64,000 bases of DNA, taken from Kingdonia uniflora (Eukaryota > Streptophyta > Magnoliopsida > Ranunculales > Circaeasteraceae). The DNA is taken from contig JACGCM010002435.1 in the NCBI GenBank assembly GCA_014058105.1, positions 2,356,001-2,420,000 on the forward strand, written 5' to 3'. The notes under the pieces are model-generated. The model did no database searches. It saw nothing but the letters and a program-made list of their open reading frames with translations, and was not told the DNA's origin. A program made the translations under genes and the position numbers. Position 1 is the first letter of the stretch, and every line of letters begins with the position of its first letter. This document shows positions 25,695 through 36,593 of the stretch, piece by piece.

Positions 25695-25767
25695 CGCGCG
25701 GTGTTCCTTTTACTGCGCAGTAAAGGAGCACCGCGCGATGTTCATTTCACTGTCAAATCTCTGTTTC
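25665..25767. repeat. 103-nt inverted repeat between transposase and PMD modules
   Basis: The left arm starts gaaacagagatttgg and runs through gaacaccgcgcggtgttcc. The right arm is its near-complement, ending caaatctctgtttc. The centre is actgcgcagt. It contains ACCGCGCGGT at 25693-25702. It lies at the 5' end of the transposase reading frame and between it and the 3' end of the PMD gene. Confidence 0.85.
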
Positions 25768-26121
25768 TATTCGACCTAAGTACAAATTTTGTTCAACCAG
25801 AATTTGGCTCTATTCGAATAAGATTGCTCAGTGCCAAATTATTCAAAATTGTACAAATTTACTCGAACAGACAAATAGTTTGTTCGAATAGACATTGAAA
25901 AAACTCTACCAAAAAGTTAAAAACTTCAATCAATTTCAACATTAGATAGTCATGGCTAATGAACATTACACAAACTCTCCCAAAAACCATTATAGCTCAT
26001 CTACATCATGGGGTTACAAAAAATAAATAACGGGAAATAGAACTGAAGCACGAGAGAATAAATACTAGTAGTTATAGCTGAGCTTCTGCATCGTCTACAA
26101 AAACATCAAAAACATCTATAT

Positions 26122-28292
26122 CTACTCATAATCATCTCCAGTACCCCACCCCCTGCGGCTAGTATCGCCTCCCCTGGTTCGCGGACCAGATCCACACTGC
26201 CTCCTCCTCGAGCCACCTCCGGGTGCTAGCAGTACCACCTGTACGTCACGCCCTCTCCTCAACCGTAGCCCCTGAACGGGACAAAGAAAATTTATAAATA
26301 TTTTAACAAAATAAAATGACATTAAGAAAAAAATAAAATAATAAATTACTTACATGCGAATACAGCTGGTAGTCTACACTATCCAAGTGCCTTCAGAGTA
26401 GCTACCTCATCAGTAAACTCCTGCATCCTCTGGGCATCCCGCGCAGACTCTGTAAGGCAAAGTCACCGCATACCACGAGTCAGGTACCACTGCTCCTCTG
26501 CGCTGTAGGATAAAGACATGGGTGGCGGGTCTCTCAAGCGGTGGATGGGGAGCATCTTACGCCTCTCTATCCACACTATGTGCCACTCGGGGTCTGGCCC
26601 CTTGGGCTCACTAGGCAAACTAAAGTCTTGGGACAAGCTATGAACAGATGCTAACGTAACCACCACGGGTGTAATACCAGCCCAGAGTGCAGTGGGTCTG
26701 AACAGATCTATATTCCCCATCCTCTGGGAATCTGTTAACAGGTGGCCTACCTCAAAAATTTGTTCAGCCCAGTATGAGGCGCAATTCTCTCGCTCCTCCC
26801 CTACCACAAACTGCTCACAATCAAGGAACTCGGTCTGTCTCATCTCTTGTAAAGTCGCTGGCCTAATATGTAGCGACATGCTAAGCGGAGGATCCAAAGG
26901 AATATGTGCCTCGCCAGTCAACTGCCTCCATCATATATCCCCCAAGTAAAATTCACAGTTTCCGTTTGGTACTTGAAGTGGCATCCTCTTACAGGATAAT
27001 ATTTTTGCAGTCAGTACATCCTCTATCTCAGATACCGTAGACTCTAGCCAAGGTTCCTAGGTGATCGTCTCAATAGTGCGATGGTCAATGTGGTATCTGC
27101 CTAGAATAAATAGATTGGATGCCTGATCATTTGTTTTCCTCCTGTTCCCCCTCACCCATGCTCTGAGGTGAGAATAGGTCAAGAACTTAACCTCTTCCTT
27201 GACTATAGGATGACCAACCCCATAATACTCGTAGAACCAATACTGCATTTCAGAACAACATAAAAAGCAATTTGACATTATATTTAAGACGTTTATTAGA
27301 ATATATTTGATTTGTATCTTGTAAGGAAAAAGTGTTAGTGTGCCTCAAGAAGTTGGGAAAATCCAGTAATGGCACCCCCGGTGGTAACTGCGGTATCCAA
27401 ACCATGGTACAGGGAAGCAAGGATAGCAGAACCCCAGTCATATTAGGCAACCTCGTTCAAATCAGCCACGACCACTAGATATCCAAGTGGGAGGGTGTCG
27501 TTGGCCGTTTGGAACCATAAATTCCCTATTATGAAGAGGATAAAAGTATGAGCGATAGTAATATCATCCTCCCGATCAGCCGCGATGGTCAAGTACGTCT
27601 TCAAGTGTAAAATGCTGACATTCCTACTCTTTATATGGCTGGAATCAATATTGGGGGAGCAATTGTCTCGCATTGGATAAAACACTCCATGCATCGTCAT
27701 ACGACTCCTGCGTCGGATATCGACAGATTGACAATGATGTCAGCATAGTAAAATTGAGATGAGTAACCCATGCCTCCGTACATGGGAACAAAAACATGTG
27801 CGTTGTCGGCCACCAACGCTCTGTAAGCGCCTGAATTAGTAGATTATCAGAATTACCTAAGCGTATATTCATAAACTGCCCAAATATATTTACCACGATA
27901 TCCCTTACAGGTGGAATTGTAGAAATATCTTTCCAAACTTTGACCACCGATGTGAATATTCCATGCAGACGCATCGAATCCCGATTTTGTTCATTGGAGT
28001 ATTTTGTTAAACACTTAATTTATGGAAATAACAAATTCACAATTATACTAAAACTTACCGTGAGTTCCTTGCCAGTGTAACAGATATGCGTGACGCCTTC
28101 TGGGAGTTAGGTAATACACCTCCGCAGGTAGTTTTCTTGGGATAGGTTTGGTATAGATTGTTGGACATCCTCAAATTCTACTCGCTTTTTCTTCCTTCCG
28201 GACCTCGAGCGGGTTACGGCTCGCTCTGGATCTCTTGTCACTCTAAGCCCAGGTAATGTACTAGGGTGTGGGTCTTCCTCCTGGTTTTGCAT
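26122..28292 (-). pseudogene. Plant mobile domain (PMD, MAIN-like) gene of element 1
   Basis: PMD proteins (PF10536, 'aminotransferase-like, plant mobile domain') include Arabidopsis MAIN and MAIL1 and many transposon-linked relatives. The gene reads inward from the right TIR. Exon 1 (ATG 28292) gives a short Arg/Lys-rich head (RDPERAVTRSRSGRKKKR), with donor GTAAGT near 28059. The PMD core follows: LTERWWPTTHMFLFP (27830-27880), YDDAWSVLSNARQLLP, a frameshifted segment, YWFYEYYGVGHPIVKEEV (27200-27255), ILGRYHIDHRTIETIT, then 26921-26463 in one long frame. A last exon encodes an Arg/Gly-rich tail (GRDVQ...GGGSRRR...DDYE) ending at 26122. Several stops and frame changes are present. Possible TATA near 28350; a GA/CT tract lies at 28330-28345. 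Confidence 0.82.
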
Positions 28293-28415
28293 TGTGTTTT
28301 AAAAGAATTTGGGAAAATTTTCTTCGATTTGAGAGAGAGAGAGAGGAGGGAAAACTATAAATAACTCGAATGGGTTTGATTTGGGTTAAACAGTAATAGC
28401 ACCGGTAAAAAGAAC

Positions 28416-28425
28416 ACCGCGCGGT
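28416..28425. promoter_or_regulatory. Palindromic decamer ACCGCGCGGT
   Basis: Same decamer at 12556-12565, 25693-25702 and 48237-48246, always in subterminal or hinge positions of this Harbinger family. It could be a transposase or ORF1 binding site; this is inference. Confidence 0.4.
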
Positions 28426-28531
28426 GTTTTAATCTCTTCCAAGAAAAAAAAAACACGTCAACAACTCACACTGGCCGCTGGGAGAGGTCGGGTGTGAGTT
28501 ATATTTTTAATGGGCCAGGGTGTCAGAATTC

Positions 28532-28565
28532 ATACCCAAACCCACACTCGTTACTAGAGATACTC
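28532..28565 (-). repeat. Right TIR of Harbinger element 1
   Basis: Read inward: GAGTATCTCTAGTAACGAGT followed by GTGGGTTTGGG. It is followed outward by TTA (28566-28568). Confidence 0.8.
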
Positions 28566-28720
28566 TTAGGTAGGCCCATGTGATCAACATATTTGATATA
28601 CTTTTACAAATTTAAATTATGGTATTTTGTGGCTAGGAAACCCTAGTTGTTTGTTGAGCATGATTTAGGTTTGAATATTGAATATTTGATAAGCCACCTA
28701 TCGGTACAGTCGCTCTTAAC

Positions 28721-29194
28721 TGTGATGGTTTCAAAACTGAGGTGGGGAGTATAGGTTCAATCTTAAGGAACCATTTGGGTACTACACTTAGAAGCTTGTG
28801 CAGGGCAAGGAAGGCCAGAGTCAGTGCTCACCCATGAGCTATAAGGTATTTGAAGTGGTTTGCAACTTAATAAAAGCAAAGAGGTTACTCGTATTATATC
28901 AAACACTGATAACAAGCATGCTCTGAAGTTGCTCACTACTAACCTTAAATCCCCTTGGAGAAATAGAAGATTGGTGAAGAGTACTAAGGTTGTGATGATA
29001 ACCTACACTTGTGTACTTCGAAACATATATTTAAGGAATCTAATAGGGCCCCTGATAACCTCACCAAACTTAAGCTTGCTGAAGGATATATAGGGAGTTG
29101 AAGCCTGAAGAATTTAGTGGTGAGCTGCAAAAAAATTGTTGAAATAGATACTGAAGGAAAAGTATATTTCAGAGTATAGCCTGTTCCAATGCCC
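28721..29194 (+). pseudogene. RNase H-like relic of a retroelement-type protein
   Basis: One frame gives DGFKTEVGSIGSILRNHLGT...RSLCRARKARVSAHP. A later part gives TDNKHALKLLTTNLKSPWRNRRLVKS and SKHIFKESNRAPDNLTKLKLA. This is the order of the RNase H fold found in plant LINE-derived proteins (D..G..GGILRNH, TD..A..LL, R..N..AD..A). It is short, frameshifted and has stops. The parent element cannot be delimited. Confidence 0.5.
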
Positions 29195-31654
29195 TTTGTT
29201 GTACATCTGGCTTGAATGTACAGCTACGAGTTAGTTTTTATGTGTTATTTTAGTTCTCTTTATGAGTGGTAGTTGCTAGTTTAGTGGTAGGGAAACCTTG
29301 CTTGCATGAGGACGTATGCACCTATCTCAACATGAGACCCCTTTCAAATGATACCACTTGGCAAATACAACCCATCAATGACATAATCCCTATAAAATCT
29401 CCAAGTTCCCCCCGTTCCTTACCAATACATCACATTGGGTTCCCAAGTACCATAAAGTCCAGTGTTATATTTGTTGTACCCCGATTCAATAGAAATTTAT
29501 TGCCGTCCCTTCTTGCCTTCAAATTTGTCTGCCCTTCGTGGGTTACTTCCTAACTTGAAATGACTTGGTTGGTCTCATTTCCCAAGTTGAACATGCTACC
29601 CAGACCAACTGGATTCTTGCCACCAGTCTAGTGCCAGGAAACTCCCTATGTGTACTCGAATCATTCAGAAGAGTGCTAATTGGTATAATCTCAAGCCCAT
29701 TACCCACCAGACTACCTTAATAACTTCACTACATAAGTAGATCGGTGTCCCATCTTAAAATATTTGGTATAAAAATTAATCAATGCTGCCTCGTACTTTG
29801 TGTAGATGAGAATCAGACCATTTGTAAGTTCAGCCCAAATAGCAGGTGGGAACACAACATAAATATCCATAACCACTCATGTGTTGTATTTAGTAACTCT
29901 CTTGTTTTTGTCATTCAGTTTGGTGACCAAAACCTGACCTAAACTCTGGCCAAACTCGTATAAGAACTTTGGCGTCCCAAAGAAAGATCTTGAATGTCGA
30001 ACTTGACCCAAAATGGAACATATATGAAGATAAGTGGTTTGATTGGGGTACACACCTCATAAGGCAGAATAATCAGAGTAAGCCCATAAGGGTTCCAGGG
30101 TTGGTTGAGCAAGACATAGTTTTGGTCTCAAGAAGTTCAAAATTTGAACATAAAGTAAACTTTACCCTCCACGATTCTTTTAAAAACTTGTAAATTATCT
30201 TATGCTTCCATACTCTAAAAGCTCTTCAGCAGAGCCACAATCTTCATAAAACCTTGCTCCATATCGAATGACATTGTTCCGATAAGCGCATAGCATCAGC
30301 GAGACTCCTCCACATACATTTTATTTGGAGTTAGATGAACCTCAACAACCCCTCTTGGTTTCGTAATAACAAGTCTCTCTATTCTTGGGTAACACAAAAG
30401 CAAGACATCACACAAACCAGATATCCGAGTTCTGCTTCCCACTTTCCACTTCCCATCTCCTTTAAATACCAGTTCAAGAAGGGGGGGGGGGAATTTTGTA
30501 ATTTGATTCTTGTGAACTAGGCTGAGCCGAAGGTGAAAAGCAACCAAGAGATGTCAGGAGGGAGACAGTCCATGCCCGACTAAAAATAGAGCCACCCTTT
30601 TTCTTACTATTTGTAGGACAGTTCAAACAAAGCCACATGACATAGCTACACCCAAAAGATGCCAGCCCTGAAGAGAGAGAAAGAACAAGTCGATCAGGAA
30701 AAATAGAGGAAGGAAAATTGTTACCTTATGTATCCCCCATCACGCACTACCCAAGTACATTACCCAGACCCATAATACCCCTGGCCCAGAAATGTTGAGC
30801 TCCATCAGAAAAGACACAGATCCATTAAGGCTCAAGCCCACAAAATCATTTTTTTTGTTAAACACCTTCTTCCACTCGGGTCTTGTTGACTCTACCCTGC
30901 CAAGACTGTTCCTCCGATCTAAATTTCCATCTTCGACTGCCGACCTTCTCCTATACCATCCCGACCTCACCACGCCATCACCAACATACTTTATCACCTG
31001 CATGTACAAGAAACAAGATTCAAGGAAAAGCAAGTAGAGGAAGATAGGTGGGGAGGAACTAGGATTTTGGGGAGAGCAAGATATGTGGTATTCAGAACGG
31101 AGGTTTGCTTGATGCTTTACTGCGCTCTACAAGAACTAATCGTTTACCATCCAGGGCCAAGCCATCAAACCGTAGGCTTGGATCCCATTCGGCCTTACTG
31201 AGGAGGGACCTCTACTCGTGATCTGAAAACTCTTTGAAGTTTGGGGGGAATTCGGGGTTGTGAGTCCTTGCACAGAGACTCACAAGTAATTTGGTGCGTA
31301 ATCTGAAAGCTAGATGAATATTGGGGATGAGATTTGGTTGTTTCTTCTCTCCTCACTCACTTTCTAGGGGGGTTGTTTGTACATTATGTTATTTTCTATA
31401 TAAGCAGTGGGGTCTGCTTTAGACCTCAGCTTACCATTAATTTGTTTGTCCACCTTCCAAAGACTAGGCACTAGAGATGTACATTTTTCTACCGACGAAA
31501 AAAAATGATGTCTTTTGGGGGGTTGTCGTAAAAACATACTGGCAAAATTGGGAAGGAAACGACAGTTATATATGCTCTTATCTTTTAGATGCTTATATGG
31601 CTAAGTCAAAATTGCATTAAGAGCAATGTTTACTATAACAACTGTATCTACTAA
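29195..31654. other. Gene-poor region
   Basis: Several 60-100-codon ORFs on both strands overlap each other and match no family I recognise. There is an 11-G run at 30481-30491. Nothing further can be supported. Confidence 0.5.
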
Positions 31655-32113
31655 GAGCATCTCCTAAAGTGCCTCACTACCTTGGAATCTAAGGTGCCAC
31701 ATAAGATTTTTATCTTCCAACATTGTCTCACTAACTTAGATTTGATTCTCCAAAAGCAAGGTTGAGTCTTGGAATCCAAGACTCAACCTTAATTTTTAAT
31801 GTCACGATTGGGCGCCCAAGTGTTGGGCTCCTGTTTGTTTTATAATCAGATCGGGTGCCTAAGGTTTGAGCGCCCAATTATTATTTTTTATAAAAATTCA
31901 AATCGGGCACCTAAGACTTGGGCCCCCCAATTTTTTATTTTAAAAAAAAAATCGGGCTCCCAAGTCTCATCTACCTGATGATAAAAAAATCCAAAGAAAA
32001 TGAAACAGGCGCGGGCGCCTGTTAAAAAATAATAATTCAGGTACTGTTAGAGGAAATAGAGCCTCACTGACTTGGATTTGTCTTTTTTTTAACTAAGTCA
32101 GTGAGGCATTTTA
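31655..32113. mobile_element. Tourist-like MITE, left part (split by Harbinger element 2)
   Basis: The left end reads GAGCATCTCCTAAAGTGCCT after TAA (31652-31654). The right end reads AGTGAGGCATTTTA up to 32113. Element 2 follows, and the MITE end resumes at 39051 as GGAGATGATT. Reading the joined right end inward gives ATCTCCTAAAATGCCTCACT, matching the left TIR. The interior has three or four 'tcgggcgcccaag'-like repeats and a 33-nt palindrome. Confidence 0.75.
31758..31790. repeat. Perfect 33-nt palindrome in the MITE
   Basis: Arms of 16 bp (AAGGTTGAGTCTTGGA and its exact complement) flank a single central base at 31774. Confidence 0.9.
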
Positions 32114-32484
32114 GAGTATCTGCAACAGCTAGGTGAAGGATGAAGTGGCAAGGTAGATTCCATCCTTCACCTTCCAAAATACCAATCTACCCCATAATAG
32201 CTAGGTGGATCAGCTGAGCTGTCCACCCTAAACCCACCTCGGGGGTAGTCTCTCCACCCTATAGGTGGATTTTTGGTGGATTGATGCCTTGCACATCAGA
32301 GCTACACGTAGAGTATACACTCCAGATGGAGACACGTGGACGGTTAGGATTCAAACTTGGCTAGCGGCTAGCTTTTGTCTCGCAGTTCAGAACTGCGCGG
32401 CTAGAGCCTGTATAATAATTTTATCCTTCCCTTCTCCATACTTGGTTTTGTTTTTTGACGATTACAAGGCCTATAGTTTTGTGC

Positions 32485-32770
32485 ATACTTGTTCAACAAG
32501 AACTTCAACGGCTATATTTTTGGGCAAACTTGTTTGGCAAGATGCTCAACGGCTAGTTTGTTGGCCAAACTTGTTTGACAAGATGCTTAGCGACTAGTTT
32601 TTTTACCAAACTTATTTGACAAGAAGCTTAACGGCTAGTTTTTTTTACCAAACTTGTTTGTAAAGAAGTTAACGACTAGTTTTTTTTACCAAACTTGTTT
32701 GACAAGAAGCTCAGCGGCTAGTTTTTTTACCAAACTTGTTTGACAAGAAGCTCAACGTCAAGTTTTTTTC
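32485..32770 (+). repeat. 41-bp tandem array upstream of the transposase promoter
   Basis: Seven degenerate units of about 41 bp on 'aaacttgtttgacaagaagc / tcaacggctagttttttta'. It ends 3 bp before a TATA box. The complement of the same unit forms the array at 35436-35640. Confidence 0.85.
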
Positions 32771-32773
32771 ATC

Positions 32774-32790
32774 TATAAAGACCATTCATC
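32774..32790 (+). promoter_or_regulatory. Transposase core promoter (TATA box)
   Basis: TATAAAGACCATTCATCTT starts at 32774. The presumed start codon is about 110 nt downstream (32886). A mirror copy serves ORF1 at 35401-35420. Confidence 0.65.
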
Positions 32791-32885
32791 TTGTATACTC
32801 TATTCCCTTACTCTTCTACACTTAACTATATTCTCTTAATCTTCTAAACTCTACTTTATTCTCTTGTTATCAATTTCGCCCAATC

Positions 32886-34233
32886 ATGTCTGACCTAATC
32901 ATGTCTGACCCATCACTCTCATTCTTGTCATCATCATTCGGAAGTAAAAAGCTCTTCCGACGTTAAATTATGATAATGCATGAGTATAACAAGGTTCCCA
33001 TAGAGATGGGAGAAGCGGAAGAAAATAAGCAAGAGACGACATCATCACGGAGGGAGGGGGGTAATTAAATGGGAAGGATTAACAAGCAAAAAGGCCGTGA
33101 TAATAAATTAGGTGAGTATAGCCTTAATCAGGATTATTTTGGTACCAACCCAGTCTTCACCGATATCCCATTTTGTCGCCGATTCCGTATGAGCGAAGGT
33201 GTGTTTCAACGTATTCATGATCAAGTTATTTTTGTGAACCACTATTTTATTCAAAGAAAAAATACCGCTAAGACGATAGGTTTATCATCACACCAAAAGA
33301 TAACGTGCGTACTTCGCATATTATGTTACGGTACGAGCGCAAACGTTCAAGATTAATACGCTTGGATTGGGGAATATATGGGTAATTTGAGTTTAAACAA
33401 ATTTTGTAAAATAATTATAATATTATTCAAAGCTCAATACCTTAGATCTCCCAATGAAAATGATATATTACGCTTGTCAGAAGTGAATAGATCGCGAGGC
33501 TCCCGAGGATGTTAGGCAATTTAGATTGTATGTATTGGAAATAGAAGAATTGTCCAACCGGGGGTGGGCAGGGCAATATACTGGGTATAAGAAAATCCCG
33601 ACGGTGATTTCAGAAGCAGTTGCATCGCAAGATCATTGGATATGGCACATATTCTTTGGGGTGCCCGGCTCTAACAACTACGTGAACGTCATGCATCAAG
33701 GGTGGCTTTTCAATAACTTGTCTAATGGAGTTGTGTCGCCATGCAATTACAATATAGGCACGGTCCCGCATACTATGAGGTATTATCTAACGGATTGCAT
33801 TTATCCAAAATGGCAAATAATTGTTCAAACTATAAGAAATCCGTCCAACGATGCCGAAAGATATTTTGCCAAAATGCAAGAAGTATGTCGAAAAACGTAG
33901 ACATGTTTTTGGGGTATTACAAGCTAGGTTTGAAATATTGGCGCACGGTACTCAATTTTAAAAGCCTAGTGATCTAGCAATATGTACACATGTATAATCA
34001 TGCACAACATGATCGTCGAAGATGAACATCATACTTACATACGACAAGTGGATATTGATCCCAAGTTTAAACAAACCATGGATTCTTAGAGGAAGGCGTT
34101 AAATTCAAGACACGCGATCAACACTATGACATAGTACATCGAGAAGAATCATGAAATTAGAAATAAAGATGCTCATTTCCAATTATGAAATAAACTTGTC
34201 GCGCATTTGTGGAATAAAACAGGGGCAGAGTAA
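32886..34233 (+). pseudogene. PIF/Harbinger transposase of element 2
   Basis: Probable start MSDLIMSDPSLSFLSSSF (32886). It continues MGRINKQKGRDNKLGEYSL, FCRRFRMSEGVFQRIHDQV, TIGLSSHQKITCVLRIL (helix-turn-helix-like), LGNLDCMYWK (first D, near 33520), SQDHWIWHIFFGVPGSNNYV (second D, 33625-33690), CNYN...RYYLTDCIYPKW. The third catalytic segment reads KNVDMFLGYYKL where family members have a DVERAFGVLQ-type helix, so the E appears to be D. A C-terminal relic, LVAHLWNKTGAE, ends at 34233. Stops and frameshifts are present. It is clearly diverged from the element 1 transposase. Confidence 0.82.
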
Positions 34234-34394
34234 TGTATTTTGCTTTGAAGTTTGTGGTTTTATGTTAAAGTTGTAATGTAATTTTTCTACTTGATTGAAG
34301 TATGTTTTGCGAAATACTTACAATTGGTAACAATTTTATTCAAATAATGAAATAACATAGAACTTAAGAACTACTATTAACGTTAAGAATTACA

Positions 34395-35359
34395 TTAATC
34401 TTTATCACTTGAAACGTCGTCATCACTTGGACACTGCTCCTTCAACTTCTTCAAATAAAGTTTAATTTGCTTCTTCATCCAACGCCTTTGCGCCGGTAGT
34501 AGGTTAGTTGGGTCTGTTGTCATCATCTTAACAAAATGTACTTCTTCGATAGTTTTATTTCTAGTTATCTCCGCTTCACGCCTCCTTTGAATCTCTACCT
34601 CGCTAGCTAACTTTTGTTCCTCTCGTGCTCTAGCTCTAGCCTCCTTTTCCTATTTCTTCTGCTAGTCACTTGTATTCCATGCCACCATCATGTTTGCTAT
34701 CATCTCAAACATTCTCTTCCCCCAAAAGCCTATACTTGACTTTGCCGTTTCTTTTGCCTTGTATTTTTTTTTGGTCGTCTGGTCGTACTTCTCCATAAGC
34801 ATATAGTGGTGCATCCATTCGGTAGAATCATCCAGAATTATAACATTTGGAGTGCTAAAAGTAGGTGTAGAGGGATCGGTACTAGAAGTACCCGGGCTAT
34901 CGCTAAAATTTGATATCCTAGCAACTTTGCGGTCGGGTTGCCCGATGTTCTTTATTTGTAACCATTTTGGGCAATGCCCCAAAACTTTGTAAGCCTCCCC
35001 AAATGTAAATGGTTTTTTTTTATATTTTTCCGATTGTCTCATATATCATACATTCCTAGAAATCAAGTTTCAAATTCAAATAAGTACGATTTACCTAACA
35101 AAATTAATGAAATGAGAAAAAAAATTACTTACGAAGTCGCCCGTTCCAATGCTGGTAAAATATCCTTGGGTTTGAGATTGAAATTGATTATCGTGTGGCG
35201 GGAATAGTTATTGAACATGGTGATCACGATATTGGGAAGGGTTAGGCATTTACGCGAATCATATGCGCTAAATTACGTCAGAAATACGTTCTCTTGTTAG
35301 TTCGCATTGGAGGGTTAAGAATGGCTTTGAGAATTAGATTGGGAGCTTGAGGATGACAT
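34395..35359 (-). pseudogene. Harbinger ORF1 of element 2 (NAM-associated C-terminal type)
   Basis: Converges on the transposase. ATG at 35359 (MSSSSSQSNSQSHS). A short exon ends at a GTAAGT donor near 35130. The main frame (35042 downward) reads PFTFGEAYKVLGHCPKWLQI, the helix before the NAM-associated domain, a Ser/Thr/Pro linker (SNFSDSPGTSSTDPST), KYDQTTKKKYKAKETAKSS, then after a stop an acidic/basic coiled-coil-like tail (AREEQKLASEVEIQRRREAE) ending YLKKLKEQCPSDDDVSSDKD at 34395. Most of the N-terminal trihelix appears deleted. Confidence 0.75.
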
Positions 35360-35400
35360 GGTGGTTTTGCTTATAAGCTAAGGATGGAGAAGAGTGTAGA

Positions 35401-35420
35401 AGATGAATGACCTTTATATA
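35401..35420 (-). promoter_or_regulatory. ORF1 core promoter (TATA box), mirror of the transposase promoter
   Basis: Read on the minus strand: TATATAAAGGTCATTCATCT, closely matching TATAAAGACCATTCATCTT at 32774. It sits about 45 nt upstream of the ORF1 ATG. Confidence 0.65.
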
Positions 35421-35435
35421 AAAAAAAAACTAACT

Positions 35436-35640
35436 GTTGAATTACTTGGTAAACAAGTTTCCACATGAATATAGCCGCTGAGCTACTAGGTCAACAAGTT
35501 TCCACATGAATATAGCCGTTGAGCTACTTGGTCAACAAGTTTTCACATGAATATAGTCGTTGAGCTACTCTGTCAATAAGTTTCTACATGAATATAGCCA
35601 TTGAGTTACTTGATCAACATGTTTCCACATAAATATATTA
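35436..35640 (-). repeat. 41-bp tandem array upstream of the ORF1 promoter
   Basis: Five units of 41 bp (gttgagctacttggtcaaca + agtttccacatgaatatagcc). The complement, aaacttgttgaccaagtagc + tcaacggctat, matches the unit of 32485-32770. The two arrays therefore form a long inverted repeat around the transposase/ORF1 pair. Confidence 0.85.
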
Positions 35641-35803
35641 CGTTGTTAACCACCAAATAAACCAAGTATACAGAGGAGGTCATAAAACTACAAAGTATCA
35701 CAACAGTTGCATAAAACAACATAGTATGTTTGAAGAAATGCCATTACGAAAGTTCACAAAAAAAACTAAGTACGGAGAAGAGAACCAAATACATTGCATA
35801 CTT

Positions 35804-36456
35804 GGTGTTTTCAAGCGTATAAAGAAATTACCCGTATAGAGAAGCTCATAAAAAACTAATGGAACTAATTTTTCAATATAGGGAAGGTGTTTGAGGAAAT
35901 ACCTAAATGAAAGAGGAGAAAAAAAAAGACTAAGTATGAACCAATGCACACATAATATAGGGCAAGAAAAGGTGTTTGAGGAAATGCCTCAAAGAAACTT
36001 ACCATAAAAAAAGTATGGAGAAGGGAAGCAAAGGTAAAAGTTGTAGGCTCTTGCCGCACAGTTCAAAATTGTGTGACAACTTTGGGTGACACGTGGCTTA
36101 ATCTGGTCTCTCTGTATAACACGCAGTTCAGAATTGCGGGGCAAATAGTGAGACCAGATTAAGCCACATATTTCCCAAGGTTGCCACGCAGTTTTGAACT
36201 GTACGGCAAAAGCCTGCTTTTGTCTTTGCTTCCCTTCTCCATATTTAGTTTTTTTTTGTGATTTTTCTTTGAGGCATTTCCTCAAACACCTGATGTGCCC
36301 TCTATTGTGTGTACATCTCTTCATACTTAGTTTTATTTTTCTCCTCTTTCATTTAGGCATTTCATCAAACACATTCCCTATATTACAATATTATCAAAAT
36401 TAGTTGTTTTATCAGCTCATCTTTATAAAGAATTTCATTCAAACACTTGAAAAAAC
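35804..36456. repeat. Inverted repeat with 307-nt arms between core and PMD modules
   Basis: Left arm 35804-36110, right arm 36150-36456, spacer 36111-36149. The arms match over most of their length with scattered mismatches, e.g. gagaccagattaagccac, tttgcttcccttctccata, tttgaggcatttcctcaaac and ctcctctttcatttagg in both. A third, direct partial copy lies near the left end of the element (32380-32460). The inverted repeat could fold into a long hairpin RNA if transcribed. Confidence 0.9.
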
Positions 36457-36593
36457 CTAGTATTTGAAGCAAACACAAGTTTAAACATAATGCGTAATCA
36501 ATTAAACATAGTTTAAACATAAGATATCAAAGTTCCACATGAAAACATAGCATAAATTCTATAGTTTAAACAAAATAAAACGTAAATGGTTTT

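Larger units (their letters stand above)
12378..28565. mobile_element. PIF/Harbinger element 1 carrying a PMD gene, with nested Athila
   Basis: Imperfect TIRs start GAGCACTTGCAGTAGGGTG (12378) and, read from the right end, GAGTATCTCTAGTAACGAGTG (28565). Both then continue GTGGGTTTG. The flanking trinucleotide TTA (12375-12377 and 28566-28568) is the usual Harbinger target duplication. Order inside: ORF1 (+), an Athila-like retrotransposon inside ORF1, transposase (-), a 103-nt inverted repeat, PMD gene (-), right TIR. Without the retrotransposon the element is about 6.4 kb. All its genes carry stops. Confidence 0.85.

Noticed and set aside
26122..28292. PMD region as a separate transposon nested in Harbinger element 1
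   Set aside because: No extra TIRs or target duplications were seen around it, and the same position recurs in element 2 and fragment 3. Not fully excluded.
30296..31037. Overlapping 80-97-codon ORFs on both strands
   Set aside because: They overlap each other, match nothing recognised and have no supporting context.
32485..32770. CRISPR-like array
   Set aside because: Units are contiguous, diverged 41-bp repeats with no distinct spacers, in a plant genome.
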